Part shown: one piece after another, positions 19,165 through 29,900 of the stretch
Layout: every line of letters begins with the position of its first letter
How positions within the stretch are numbered: position 1 is the stretch's first letter
Assembly: GCA_028275165.1 (NCBI GenBank)
Contig: JAQCNF010000095.1
Span: 1 to 57,256, forward strand
Direction: 5' to 3'
Length of the DNA stretch: 57,256 bases
Origin: Haloquadratum sp.
GTDB taxonomy: Archaea > Halobacteriota > Halobacteria > Halobacteriales > Haloferacaceae
Translations under genes and position numbers: made by a program
The notes under the pieces: generated by a model
What the model saw: only the letters and a program-made list of their open reading frames with translations
What the model was told of the DNA's origin: nothing
Databases searched by the model: none

Positions 19165-19947
19165 GTGACTGAAACAATCACTCGGTCAGGAGCGACTATT
19201 GCGTACTCCACCGCTGGGAGTGGAAACCCAGTCTGTTTCATCGGAGAGCTTGGCTTGGGTCCATGGCAGTGGAGCTGGCAGTTCCCCGCAGTTGCTGGCC
19301 CGTTCAAAGCAATCATTCCAGAGCGCCGTGGAGTTGGACATTCTGCATCTCCAAGCGACGACTATGATATCAGAACGATTCGGCAAGACATTCTTGCAAT
19401 TTTGGCTGCCTGCGACGTGCGCCGTGCGCACTTCGTTGGCTTTGGTGTCGGTGGTCTGATTGCTCTCTCGATGGCTCGACAGACCCATCGGGTGGCATCG
19501 TTGACGCTGATTGGGACTGCAGCAACCCGCTTAGACAGAAGTTCCCCTATGGAGAGCCATTGGTCGCCTCCTCAGCCTGCATCCGTCAGGAGACGGATCA
19601 GCGATGAGTTTTCGGCTATGTTTCTCGATTCACACCCCGACATACTCTCTCAACTCGTCGAGTGGCGGTGTGGTGAGGACAGTGTCCGGCGCGATATGGA
19701 ACGACAGCGTGATGCAGTTGCCGGAATCAATCTTGCGAACGCGCTCTATGAGATCACGGCGCCCTCGTTAGTGATTCATGGTACCGCCGATTCGGCCTGG
19801 CCAATCGAAGCTGGCCGCACACTCGCACGCGACCTCCCTAAGGGAACGTTCCACGCGATTGAGGACGCTGGCCATTTCGTCCAGATCGAAGCCGCTGCGC
19901 CAGTCAATGACCTTCTGGTGACCACACTAGAGCAGCACGAGACATGA
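19165..19947 (+). CDS. Alpha/beta hydrolase-fold protein with an altered nucleophile elbow
   Basis: 260 residues, starting at GTG 30 bases after alaS. The alpha/beta hydrolase fold is clear: GPWQWSWQFPAVA and VIPERRGVGHS-like segments, a nucleophile elbow, the acid in HGTADSAWPIEAGR, and the histidine in EDAGHFVQIEA. At the elbow, where the family usually has GxSxG, the sequence is VGFGVGG, so Gly replaces the catalytic Ser. Some haloarchaeal relatives seem to share this. Either it is not a serine hydrolase or it uses another mechanism; binding or haloperoxidase-like roles are possible. The substrate is unknown. Confidence 0.78.
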   Translation: MTETITRSGATIAYSTAGSGNPVCFIGELGLGPWQWSWQFPAVAGPFKAIIPERRGVGHSASPSDDYDIRTIRQDILAILAACDVRRAHFVGFGVGGLIALSMARQTHRVASLTLIGTAATRLDRSSPMESHWSPPQPASVRRRISDEFSAMFLDSHPDILSQLVEWRCGEDSVRRDMERQRDAVAGINLANALYEITAPSLVIHGTADSAWPIEAGRTLARDLPKGTFHAIEDAGHFVQIEAAAPVNDLLVTTLEQHET

Positions 19948-20001
19948 GCTCTCGCCACGGACAGCGTAAGGTCCTTGTTAGCATGCATATTGTATCTGAT
20001 A

Positions 20002-20724
20002 ATGCCATCTACTCGCACACGACCACGGATTGCTCTGCTAGATGCCTCTCATGCGGATTCAAACACTCGACGCAACTTTCGACGAGAGCTTGATGCTGAA
20101 CTCGTTGAGTACGATGTGACTTCTAATATCACCCCACCTCATGTCGAGTTTGATGGGATTGTTATTACGGGTTCACGTTCGTCCGTCTACTGGGACGAGC
20201 CGTGGATACAGACGCTTATTACCTATGTCACAGAGGCCATTCAGAAGCAACTTCCTGTTCTTGGGGTCTGCTATGGACATCAAGTGCTCGCGAGCGCGAT
20301 TGGTGGCACTGTTTCAGATATGGGTGAGTATGAACTGGGCTATCGCGAAATCACTCAGCGAGCGACTGACCCGCTGTTTGAAGGAATTCCAGACTCGTTC
20401 ATGGCATTTACGAGTCACTCTGACGTCGTCACTGATCTCCCAGATGAAGCCGTTACGCTCGCACACAATGACTATGGTATTCATGCATTCCGCTATGGAA
20501 ACGCCTGGGGAGTGCAGTTCCACCCCGAGTACGACAGGCAAACTGCCGAGGTGATCACACGAAGAAAATCATTGCCAGATGCCTACGTTCAAGAGGTGTT
20601 GGACGAGATCACCGAGGCAAATTATAGCCGTGCGTGCAAGAGCAAGCGACTGTTCGACAATTTCCTCGGTGAAATTGAGCACTCCCCACAGTCGATATCA
20701 ACGGTCAGTACCGACGTGGTTTAG
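20002..20724 (+). CDS. Class I glutamine amidotransferase (GMP-synthase-like, stand-alone)
   Basis: 240 residues from the ATG at 20002, which gives MPSTRTRPRIALLDAS; the 9 codons before it look non-coding. The class I amidotransferase triad is present: the nucleophile Cys in VLGVCYGHQVLA near residue 93, and His with Glu in WGVQFHPEYD near residue 172. GxRSSVYWDEPW near residue 55 resembles GMP-synthase amidotransferase domains. Stand-alone relatives are often annotated as GMP synthase glutaminase-like; the true acceptor of the ammonia or the hydrolysed bond is unknown. The C-terminal 45 residues extend past the standard domain and are helical and charged. Confidence 0.85.
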   Translation: MPSTRTRPRIALLDASHADSNTRRNFRRELDAELVEYDVTSNITPPHVEFDGIVITGSRSSVYWDEPWIQTLITYVTEAIQKQLPVLGVCYGHQVLASAIGGTVSDMGEYELGYREITQRATDPLFEGIPDSFMAFTSHSDVVTDLPDEAVTLAHNDYGIHAFRYGNAWGVQFHPEYDRQTAEVITRRKSLPDAYVQEVLDEITEANYSRACKSKRLFDNFLGEIEHSPQSISTVSTDVV

Positions 20725-21069
<345 letters not shown>

Positions 21070-21154
21070 TTGCTTTCGGCGGGTATACCAGACGGTCGAT
21101 ATCTTCGCCCTTGATACCCAGACGTAGGTGTTTTTTCGCGCGAGACTTCGACAA

Positions 21155-21874
21155 TTAAGCGCTTCCTTGAAGCCCAAAGTATACAAGTAACACACTCAAG
21201 ATGATGCTTGGAATATCGTGACGAGAGAGCTGTAGCGTTCGTAGTGTCGGATTCCACGCCAAGCACCGTGCCTGCAGTGCCTCACTTAATCGGTCAGCTC
21301 TCAGCAAACCATATCTCAGTGTTTTACCCCCCAAATGCTGCATTCGTTCGCGTACTGGCCTGCTCGTTCCTAATCGTGCCGCAGTCGCAGCACGGAGTCG
21401 AGTCACGTCTGCACGGAGTAGTGGGAAGAACCGAAATACCATCTCGATCGCAATCCCTGCTGCACTCCCCACTCGTCCTGGCAGTAGCCACTGCACGGCT
21501 GCACGTGAATCACGTATTGGTGTCGTCACCACGTAGACTCCCGAGACTAATAGAATCAGAACGATACGATAACTGGCGAGTCCAGCAATATATACAGCTT
21601 CAAACTCGACAGTTGGGGGCCATCCAGTAATCCCGGCGACAAGCGGTGCAAGAATTAAAAATGGCATTGCAGGGAGATATCCGCGTAACATACTCTCCGG
21701 TCGACACCGTCCGCTGGCGAGTATGATACCGGCGACAACAGTCAGTATGATAAGACCACGCGGCGTGGTGCGACAAAACGAAGCAAATGCAAAACTCATC
21801 TGAACCAATAGCTTTCCACGAGGGTCAACACGATGAGCAAACGTTGACCCGGGTGTATACTGTAACATTCTCAA
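21155..21874 (-). CDS. bioN: Energy-coupling factor transmembrane protein (BioN/EcfT)
   Basis: 239 residues with about five hydrophobic segments in the N-terminal two thirds. The C-terminal cytoplasmic part holds the coupling helices that touch the ATPase: RAATAARLGTS and SEALQARCLAWNP, the equivalents of the Ala-Arg-Gly coupling motifs. The stop side is the promoter-distal end of bioY-bioM-bioN; the start overlaps the end of the ATPase gene by 4 bases. Together with BioY and BioM it forms an ECF-type importer in the cytoplasmic membrane. Confidence 0.9.
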   Translation of the reverse strand: MRMLQYTPGSTFAHRVDPRGKLLVQMSFAFASFCRTTPRGLIILTVVAGIILASGRCRPESMLRGYLPAMPFLILAPLVAGITGWPPTVEFEAVYIAGLASYRIVLILLVSGVYVVTTPIRDSRAAVQWLLPGRVGSAAGIAIEMVFRFFPLLRADVTRLRAATAARLGTSRPVRERMQHLGGKTLRYGLLRADRLSEALQARCLAWNPTLRTLQLSRHDIPSIILSVLLVYFGLQGSA

Positions 21875-22581
21875 TCTGGTGTGGTAGGCAGAGAGATATT
21901 GAATCGGTCATCATCTGCTGGAAGCTCTGTTGGTGCTCCATTGAATCCAACCTGCCCATCGCTCAGTACAACGAGACGGTCGGCTGGTGCAATAACCTCA
22001 CGGAGATCATGTGTCACAATAATAATGCTTGTTCCTGAAGCAGAAATCTCACACAAGCGTTCGTATACCGCTTGCCGAGATGTCGTATCAAGCCCAGTGA
22101 ATGGCTCATCGCAAATGAGATGATCAGGACGCATAGCCAGCACACCGGCGAGTGCAACACGTGCCACTTCACCGCCAGAAAGCGTATGAACACGCTGTTG
22201 TGCCTTCTCACTCATCCCGACGGTTTCTAATGCTTGCTCAACCCGTGTGTCAATCGCATTCCGTTCCAGCCCGAGGTTTTCTGGGCCAAATGCGACATCA
22301 GCTGCTACTGTTCCCGCAACAAGTTGGTCACGAGGCTGTTGAAATACCATCCCAACGGTGGTTCGCGCATTCAGAAGGTCTGCCTCCACAGGGGTGTCGT
22401 TAACACGGACAACCCCTCGGTCAGGTGATAAGAGTCCATTAAAATGTTTGATGAGCGTTGTCTTGCCTGACCCGTTGGCCCCAGCTATTACGACCCACTC
22501 TCCGTCGTCAATCTTGAGTGAGATCCCATCAATCACTGTGGTCTGGCCCTTGCGATGCGTGAGGTTTTCAACTTGAATCAT
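21871..22581 (-). CDS. bioM: ECF transporter ATPase (BioM/EcfA)
   Basis: 236 residues from the ATG at 22581 (MIQVENLTHRKGQ); the longer frame extends into bioY and is not used. ABC ATPase motifs: Walker A GANGSGKTTL near residue 36, Q-loop FQQPRDQL, signature HTLSGGEVARVALAGVLA, Walker B HLICDEPFTGLD, and the switch His in VTHDLREV. It powers biotin uptake with BioY as the substrate-binding component. The start is 7 bases after the bioY stop and the end overlaps bioN by 4 bases, so the three are tightly coupled. Confidence 0.93.
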   Translation of the reverse strand: MIQVENLTHRKGQTTVIDGISLKIDDGEWVVIAGANGSGKTTLIKHFNGLLSPDRGVVRVNDTPVEADLLNARTTVGMVFQQPRDQLVAGTVAADVAFGPENLGLERNAIDTRVEQALETVGMSEKAQQRVHTLSGGEVARVALAGVLAMRPDHLICDEPFTGLDTTSRQAVYERLCEISASGTSIIIVTHDLREVIAPADRLVVLSDGQVGFNGAPTELPADDDRFNISLPTTPD

Positions 22582-22588
22582 TCCCGTG

Positions 22589-23170
22589 CTAATTCGCAAC
22601 AGCGTGCTCGTTTCGCACAATTCCAATCGTGGCGGCCATTTTGATCGCCTCAAACGGAATGAATGCAACCGCGCTGACGAGGAAGGCATCGATGAGGCCA
22701 ACGTTTTGAACAATCGCGAATCCAACCGTCCCGAGTGTGTAAATAAGTACTGTGCCGGCAACCATTGCCCCGATGAGTCGCACTGTTGACTGCTTTTGCG
22801 GGTCCGAGAGTGACGACGGCCCGTGTGCGAGAAAACCAATCAGCGCTGCGGCGAACGGATATGACCACAGGTAGCCGCCAGTGAATCCGAGCAGTGGGCC
22901 GATACCTGCTGTTCCTCCACTAAATATCGGTGCACCAACTGCCCCAGCACCGAGGTATACAGCCATCGAGAGCCCACCCCAAACTGGTCCGAGATAGACG
23001 CCAGCGAGAAAGACGCCCATGACCTGTAGTGTAATTGGAACGGGAGATAATGGGCTTGGAAACGACACATAAGCGAATGCCCCAGTGAGAGCAGCAAATA
23101 GTGCCGCCCGTGCAAGGTTAGTGGTCACTGCATCTCCAACGAGGGTGACCGACTCGCTCTGAGTTTTCAT
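22589..23170 (-). CDS. bioY: Biotin transporter substrate-binding component BioY
   Basis: 193 residues from the ATG at 23170, with about six membrane helices. Conserved BioY features: PLSPVPITLQVMGVFLAG in the N-terminal half, YLGAGAVGAPIFSGGTAG and GPLLGFTGGYLWSYPFAA in the centre. It captures biotin on the outside of the membrane. It is the first gene of a bioY-bioM-bioN operon. The operator at 23183-23214 lies 13 to 44 bases before the start codon, where the core promoter of a leaderless transcript would be. Confidence 0.94.
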   Translation of the reverse strand: MKTQSESVTLVGDAVTTNLARAALFAALTGAFAYVSFPSPLSPVPITLQVMGVFLAGVYLGPVWGGLSMAVYLGAGAVGAPIFSGGTAGIGPLLGFTGGYLWSYPFAAALIGFLAHGPSSLSDPQKQSTVRLIGAMVAGTVLIYTLGTVGFAIVQNVGLIDAFLVSAVAFIPFEAIKMAATIGIVRNEHAVAN

Positions 23171-23182
23171 ATACACTGATTT

Positions 23183-23214
23183 TTGTAAACCTACAAGAAG
23201 CATTTGGTTTACAC
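23183..23214. promoter_or_regulatory. BirA-type biotin operator
   Basis: TTGTAAACC, 14 bases, GGTTTACAC. The published BirA consensus is TTGTAAACC-N14/15-GGTTTACAA, so 17 of 18 half-site positions match with the ideal spacer. It overlaps the likely TATA region of bioY (13-44 bases before its ATG on the minus strand), so BirA loaded with biotinyl-AMP would block transcription of bioYMN. The divergent gene at 23260 is also near. BirA sites have been described in archaea by comparative genomics; no birA is present in the window. Confidence 0.88.
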
Positions 23215-23230
23215 AGTCTCTGGGCAAACC

Positions 23231-23237
23231 GTTTTAT
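23231..23237 (+). promoter_or_regulatory. TATA-like box of the gene at 23260
   Basis: gttttat is centred about 26 nt before the ATG at 23260 and about 17 bases outside the BirA operator, so this gene could escape biotin control. Confidence 0.4.
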
Positions 23238-23259
23238 CTCTCGTCAAGCTACCTCGTCT

Positions 23260-23886
23260 ATGGATAATAAAACAGCCAATCTTCGAGACCTATTTATTGA
23301 AACCACTGGGTCAAAGAAGACAACTGAGTCACAGGCTGTTGATCGTGGGACGCTCGTCAAAAGAGCCGCAGCGGACGATGTTGACGCTGCGCTGAGTGAC
23401 ATCGTTGATGAAATGGAAGCAACGTTCACGTTTCGAAGCTCTCTCTCTCAGGAGAGATACGTTGAGTTAATAAAAACATTTTATTCAGTTGGAGGTCAGT
23501 CAGCGTGGAGCATCAGCGAAGACGCTCAATTCCGGCCATCGGTCGCAGGGGACGCTGTTGTCATACGCACAGCCCGCACAGATCTTCACCTGATAGCTGA
23601 TGTTGACCGGATCGGACCGCTCTCGCCGAATGAGGCCTACCAGCGGTCAGCGAATCACTCATTATCGGCGATTGCTAATACAGTGGGCTGTGATATCGAC
23701 ACAATTGAACGACTGGTCCATGTTGGAAAAGCAGAGTCCGAATCGCGTCGGGTCAATCATCAATATCGCAACACATTCAGACAGCTACTGACCGATGCGG
23801 AGCTTTCAGAGCAGTTAACTGCAGACGCACGCGAGGATGGCCTTCGTGAGGCGACCGAAGACATTGAGACAAACGTTTCATTATAA
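23260..23886 (+). CDS. Uncharacterised haloarchaeal protein upstream of mcm
   Basis: 208 residues; I do not recognise a named family. It is soluble, acidic and mostly helical, with no signal peptide or metal-binding cysteine cluster. The central part (VGGQSAWSISEDAQFRPSV through TDLHLIADVDRIGPL) looks like a small alpha/beta domain, and the segment SLSAIANTVGCDIDTIERLVHVGKAE resembles a helix-turn-helix, which would suit a DNA-binding or replication-linked role. It sits 54 bases before mcm on the same strand. The mcm gene appears to have its own TATA box, so co-transcription is possible but not required. Codon use matches the neighbours and the frame is open, so it is a real gene. Confidence 0.75.
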   Translation: MDNKTANLRDLFIETTGSKKTTESQAVDRGTLVKRAAADDVDAALSDIVDEMEATFTFRSSLSQERYVELIKTFYSVGGQSAWSISEDAQFRPSVAGDAVVIRTARTDLHLIADVDRIGPLSPNEAYQRSANHSLSAIANTVGCDIDTIERLVHVGKAESESRRVNHQYRNTFRQLLTDAELSEQLTADAREDGLREATEDIETNVSL

Positions 23887-23911
23887 CAGCCGCATGACAG
23901 TGGCGAAGACT

Positions 23912-23918
23912 CATATTT
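23912..23918 (+). promoter_or_regulatory. TATA-like box of mcm
   Basis: catattt is centred about 26 nt before the ATG at 23941, consistent with a leaderless mcm transcript. Confidence 0.4.
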
Positions 23919-23940
23919 CGAGGGGAACATAGTATTCTCG

Positions 23941-26900
23941 ATGGCACAGGCACCGCAGGATTCTCACGACCTCACCAAGCAATTTATTGAATTCTTCCGG
24001 CGCTACTACCGCGAGGAGATTGGAACTCTTGCACAACGGTATCCGAATGAGAAGCGCTCGCTATTCATTGATTATGACGACCTCTACACGTTTGATGCGG
24101 ATTTAGCCGCTGATTATCGCCGTGAACCTGATCAACTGACCGAATACGCTGAGGAGGCCCTTCGACTCTATGACCTCCCAGCGGATGTAAAGTTAGGACG
24201 AGCTCACGTCCGGATGGAGAATCTTCCTTCAACTGTCGATATCCGCTCGATTCGCGTTCATGATGATCACATTAGCCGACTGATTGCGGTCCAAGGAATC
24301 GTGCGGAAGGCTACTGATGTTCGCCCGAAGATCACTGAAGCGGCGTTCGAATGTCAGCGCTGTGGAACAATGACGTACATCTCACAAGCAGACACTGGAT
24401 TCCAAGAACCACATGAATGTCAAGGCTGTGAACGACAGGGTCCGTTCCATATCGATTTTGACCAATCAGAGTTTATCGATGCACAGAAGATCCGCGTTCA
24501 AGAGAGTCCTGAGGGGCTCCGTGGCGGAGAAACTCCACAAAGCATCGATATTGATCTTGAAGATGATATCACCGGCCAAGTGACTGCTGGCGATCACGTT
24601 ACCGTCAACGGGATATTACATATTGAGCAACAGACTGAGAGAAATGAAAAGACACCCATTTTCGATCTTTACATGGACGGTGTCTCACTGAGTATCGAGG
24701 ATGAGGAGTTTGAGGATATGCAGATCACAGACGACGATATCGCCAATATTATCGAACTCTCAAACGATGAAGATATCTATGAAAAAATGGTCGACTCGGT
24801 TGCTCCCTCGATCTATGGATATGAAGATGAAAAATTAGCGATGATCCTGCAGTTGTTTTCAGGAGTGACAAAGCATCTTCCAGATGGGTCACGAATCCGT
24901 GGTGACCTCCACATGTTACTGATTGGTGACCCTGGAACAGGAAAGTGTGTCGATGGGGATACACTCGTTTCTCTTGCAGACGGCTCTGAGACACCGATTA
25001 GGGAATTAGTTGAAGCGAACTTGGAATCTCCAAAACGCGTTGATGACGGTGTGTGGGACCGTGTTAATATTGCAGTCCCATCGATGCGACCTGATGGATC
25101 GTTTACCACGCAGCAGGCAACACGTGTCTGGAAACGTGAAGCCCCAGAGCAGATGTTCCAGATCCAGACCACAGGCGGAACACAGCTGACTGTAACGCCC
25201 TCTCATCCACTCTTTGTGGTTCGGGGTGGGACACCGACAGCTATCATCGCGGCCAATCTTGAGATTGGACAATCAGTGGCTGTAGCCAATACAGAGATAG
25301 ACTGCACTGAGACAGACACTGGTGCAAGAACGCTTCAATCACCTCTCAGTGACGGTGGGATTACTGTTGAGCAGATAACAGCAATCGAAGCCGTTGACCC
25401 GGCTGAAGAATGGGTATACGATCTTGAAATTGCACAGACCCACTCATACATCACGAATAAGATTGTCTCACATAATTCTGCGATGTTGCAATACATTCGC
25501 AATATTGCCCCCCGGTCAGTCTATACCTCAGGAAAAGGAAGCTCTTCGGCAGGCCTGTGTGTGACTGGCGACACCAGAATTCATACAAAAGATGGATTTA
25601 TCAGAATTCGAAATCTCGTTGAACAAAAGCTTCCAGACCCTGTTTCAGTCGAAACATCAGCGACCGACGAACGCGGAGTATACACGCTTGATCAAGGGAC
25701 ACAGACGATTGAATCGACCCAAAGCTCGCACATCTGGCGTATGCCAGAGAAACTGTGCCGACGAGTTGAGACAGCCCGAGGAAAGGAACTCGAACTATCA
25801 GTAAATACCCCCGTGCTCGTTCGCGGTCAAGACCAGACACAGTGGAAGGCCGTCAAGCACGTTGAACCAGGAGAGTATATTGCAGCGCCACAGTATCGTG
25901 GGATTGAGCGATCAGATCCACCGATCGATGATTTTATTGAGTACACTGGTCAGGAAACAGAACTTCTGCTCGATGAGAAGTCGGCTGCTTATCTTCGTGA
26001 CCGACTTATAGAAGCGTTTGAAACACCTCAGAGGGCGGCCGCATCTCTTGGCCTCAGCGAGGAGACCATTCAAAATGCACTCGCATGCCGACCCATTGCT
26101 GTCGGGCAACTCGATCACATACTGAGCACGCTCGGTGAGAGCCGAGAAGAGATTACAGTCTCTCGAGCGAGGGCATCAGAGAGTGATGAAATCCGTATTC
26201 CACGTCACTTCGATACAGAACTCCTCTATCTCACTGGACTCATTTTTGCCGAGGGCGAGTTCACCTCTCAAAACTCAGTGAATGAGTCCAAATCAATCCG
26301 GATCTTCACCGCCGACGAAACTCTGCTGGAGCGAGCAGCAACGATTATTAATTCACGATTTGACATCGACGTTGAGATTCAGGCTACAATGCGGAATAGC
26401 GAAACTTCCTCCATTCATCTTGATAATCCGATACTTCTTCGATTCTTTGAGAATCTCGGACTGGGAGTTACACAAGAGACGAGCGAACTTGACGCACGCC
26501 TGACAAACGCCTCAAACATTGACGCGTTTGTACAGGGGCTAATGGATGCGAAGGCGTCTCTTAGCTCTCCACAACGGTCTCCTTCGAGAGTGCAACTTCG
26601 CCTCAACAGTGACTCACTTGCTATACAAATCCAACTGATCCTCGAAACATATGGCATCAAAGCGACGCGCCGCAGTCGAGGCCAGTATCGATCGCAACAC
26701 ATGAGCGAGCATCGAACAAACGAGGAAGAGCGAGCCCAATATTACATCCAGATACCTGAACAGAGTGTTGCCCGATACGCAGAGGTCATCAACTTTCGCT
26801 CAACAACGAAACATGACGCGCTTGCGGAGATGGTGGCGGCATCAAACATACACGAAAATGACTGCTCTGGCGAAAGCACACAAGTGATTGGTATAGATCG

Positions 26901-29900
26901 AGATGGAGGGAACGGCCTCCTGCGCCAACAGTTGAGTCCAGGTGATCAGCTACTTCAAGCTGAGACTCGTCCACTTACTACCTCTGCCACCACCCATAAT
27001 AGACGTGGCGATACCGAAGCCACTGCAGAGGCTGATGTCGCATGGGAACGAGTTGTCACAGCCGTCGATATAGGTCCCAAAGAGGTGTTCGATCTGACAG
27101 TCCCATCGACACACAATTTCATTGGAAATGGGATTGTCACGCACAATACTGCAGCAGCAGTACGAGATGACTTCGGTGACGGACAGCAGTGGACACTTGA
27201 GGCAGGTGCGCTTGTCCTCGCAGACAAGGGCACAGCTGCCGTTGACGAGCTAGACAAGATGCGGTGTGTTACAGGAGACACGCTCGTTCATCTCGCAGAT
27301 GGAAGCCTCAGACGCATTCGAGACATCGCAGACGAAGCTGCACAGACTGGACAGATTGAATCACTCTCAAATGGGCGGACAATCCGCGATACTGACATCG
27401 AAACTCATGTATGGACGATGAGTGATGAGGGTACCCTCATTCCCCGCCCTATCACAGCAATTCACAAGTACGAAGCACCTGAGGCGCTCATTCAGGTAAC
27501 ATTGGCATCCGGTGAGACAGTGACTTGCACTGCTGATCATCCCTTCTTTATTTTGGAAGACGGCGAGCGTAGCAAGCAGCCGGCAAAATCATTAGCACCG
27601 GGTGAGTTGACAATTGTGCCAACGCAACTCTCGCCGGCGATAAGCGATGGCGGGGTTGATCTACAAGCGGGTTCAGATATGCATGAGGGCGGTATCGACT
27701 CATACCCATCGCCGGCACTGGCTGCTATATTCGGGTACATGTGTACGGAAATAGCGAGTTTTTCACCTGCACGTGCGGAGTCTGACATCTGTTTTAGTGG
27801 CTATGAGACAGGATTGCAGACACCACTCAAACAAAACGCCCAGGCAGCATTCGAAGCAGTCTCTCTCTGCGAACACGGAGAGGTGCATTCAGATGACTCT
27901 GAGACAATCCAGCTCACGGCCAAGGGTGTGATGAACGAATTGAGTGACGCAGGCATACGTCGCGACACGGTTGACAGCCGACAACTCATCGAAACAGTGA
28001 CAACTGGATGTCAAAAGGCCAGACAACAATTTATCCGCGCCCTTGCAGATGTCAACGGAAAAGTAACCGAACAGCAGATACAGATCACTTCGACACACAG
28101 AGAGCTTCTCCTCGGTGTACAACAGCTCCTCACTGCATTCACCGTTAGTGCTTCTGTGCGGCGCATTGCCGCTGAATCGGAGAGCGAACAGTACGAACTG
28201 GTCATCGCTGACCAGGCATCGATCAGGTCGTTTGAGCGGCTGATTGGATTTACCATGCGTCGAAAACAGAGAGCAATCGCTTCAGCCGCGAAGTATGATT
28301 CAGAAGACAATCCACGGCTGAGTGATATCGACGGACTCAGTGAGATTTATGCGAGCATTCGAGAATCTCTCCGACTCGATCATTCAGAGTGCGGGATAGC
28401 TGCGGAGACATACCGCACGTTCGAAACCAATGAGACGAGTCTCTCTGTCCAGCAGGCGCACGATGTAATTGAGTCATTTGAACAACGTGTACAGGAAGCA
28501 CATCGTCAAAAGCCGACGCTTCAAGAGGCCTCGTTGACTGAATTGCTCACACTGGCTGATGAGTACCATCTTTCCGTCTCGGAGTTCGCCAATCAGCCAC
28601 ACTGCACTCAACAACAGATCCAGACTCGTTCCGAAACGAGTGAGCGTCTCCTCACTGCGGTGCGGAATCAACTGAGTGATATTCTTGCAACTGTATCATC
28701 AGTTAATCTGGATGGGATCCGGTCTATTGTTGAAGGCGATGTGAGGTGCTGTCGGATCGAAGACGTCAGCACTATTTCAGCAGCAACTGGTAATGATCAG
28801 CGAAAATATGTCTATGATTTGACTGTCAAAGAGACTCATAACTTTGTCGCGAATGGTATTGTCGTTCATAATTCAGAGGATCGGAGTGCGATGCATGAGG
28901 CACTTGAACAGCAATCATATCACCCACAGTCAGAGATACTTCTTGCTGATGGCCGACGGATCAATATTGGTCCTTTCGTTGACACACTGATGCAGAAGTC
29001 TCCTGAACAGGTCACTGAAGGAGTTGACTGTGAACTCCTTCCAACGGATGACATCGACATACATACCGTTGATTTTGAAACGAATGACATCAGGAAAACG
29101 TCTGTCGACCGCGTGAGTAGACACGCTGCTCCAGATCGATTCATTCGTGTAAGCTTCTCGAATGGGCGGTCAGTGACTGTCACACCTGAGCATCCAATGT
29201 TTGTTGAACAGGGGGGTGAGATTGAGACGACTGCTGCAGAAAATATGAGCATAAATGACCGAGTTCCGGCTCCACGACAGCTTCCAGACACTGAGGACTC
29301 AGCGCTGGACGGAAAGAAGTGCAACACGAAACCGAGCGATATTGACCGCTCAGATGACCTCTCGCCTGTAGGTGGAGAGATTCTCGGAATACTTATCGCA
29401 ACAGAGTATTTTGACGCTCACACACACCCACCTGATGGTGCCCTTTCGGATGTTGGTGCGGACGTACTCTCTCGACTGGACTCTCTCCTCGAAAGAACAA
29501 CCGAAGGAACTGAATCTCCTGCGAGTCGACAGATCGAAACCCGGCGACAACGCGAGGAAGTTCTTCGCCGTATTCAATTCAATCTTGTCGATTCAGCGTT
29601 CGACCCATCGTCTGCCCGGATTCCGCGCGTTGTGCTTGCTGGCTCGGAGACAATTATTCGTCGGTTCCTTGTGGGTGCATTTGCTGTTAATGACACACAT
29701 GGATCTGACGCAAGCACGTTTTCGGCAACTGTCGCTAGCCTTGCAGAGGATTACGCTGATGCGTTGCTCAAACTTGGTATCTCTTCGCAGATTCAACACG
29801 ATGCGAGCATGGATGTGTGGAAAACAGTCGTTGAAGAGCACTCACGGAAGCGATTCACCGAATGTATCGCCGATGTGGTCAACAGGCAGTATGACCGGCC

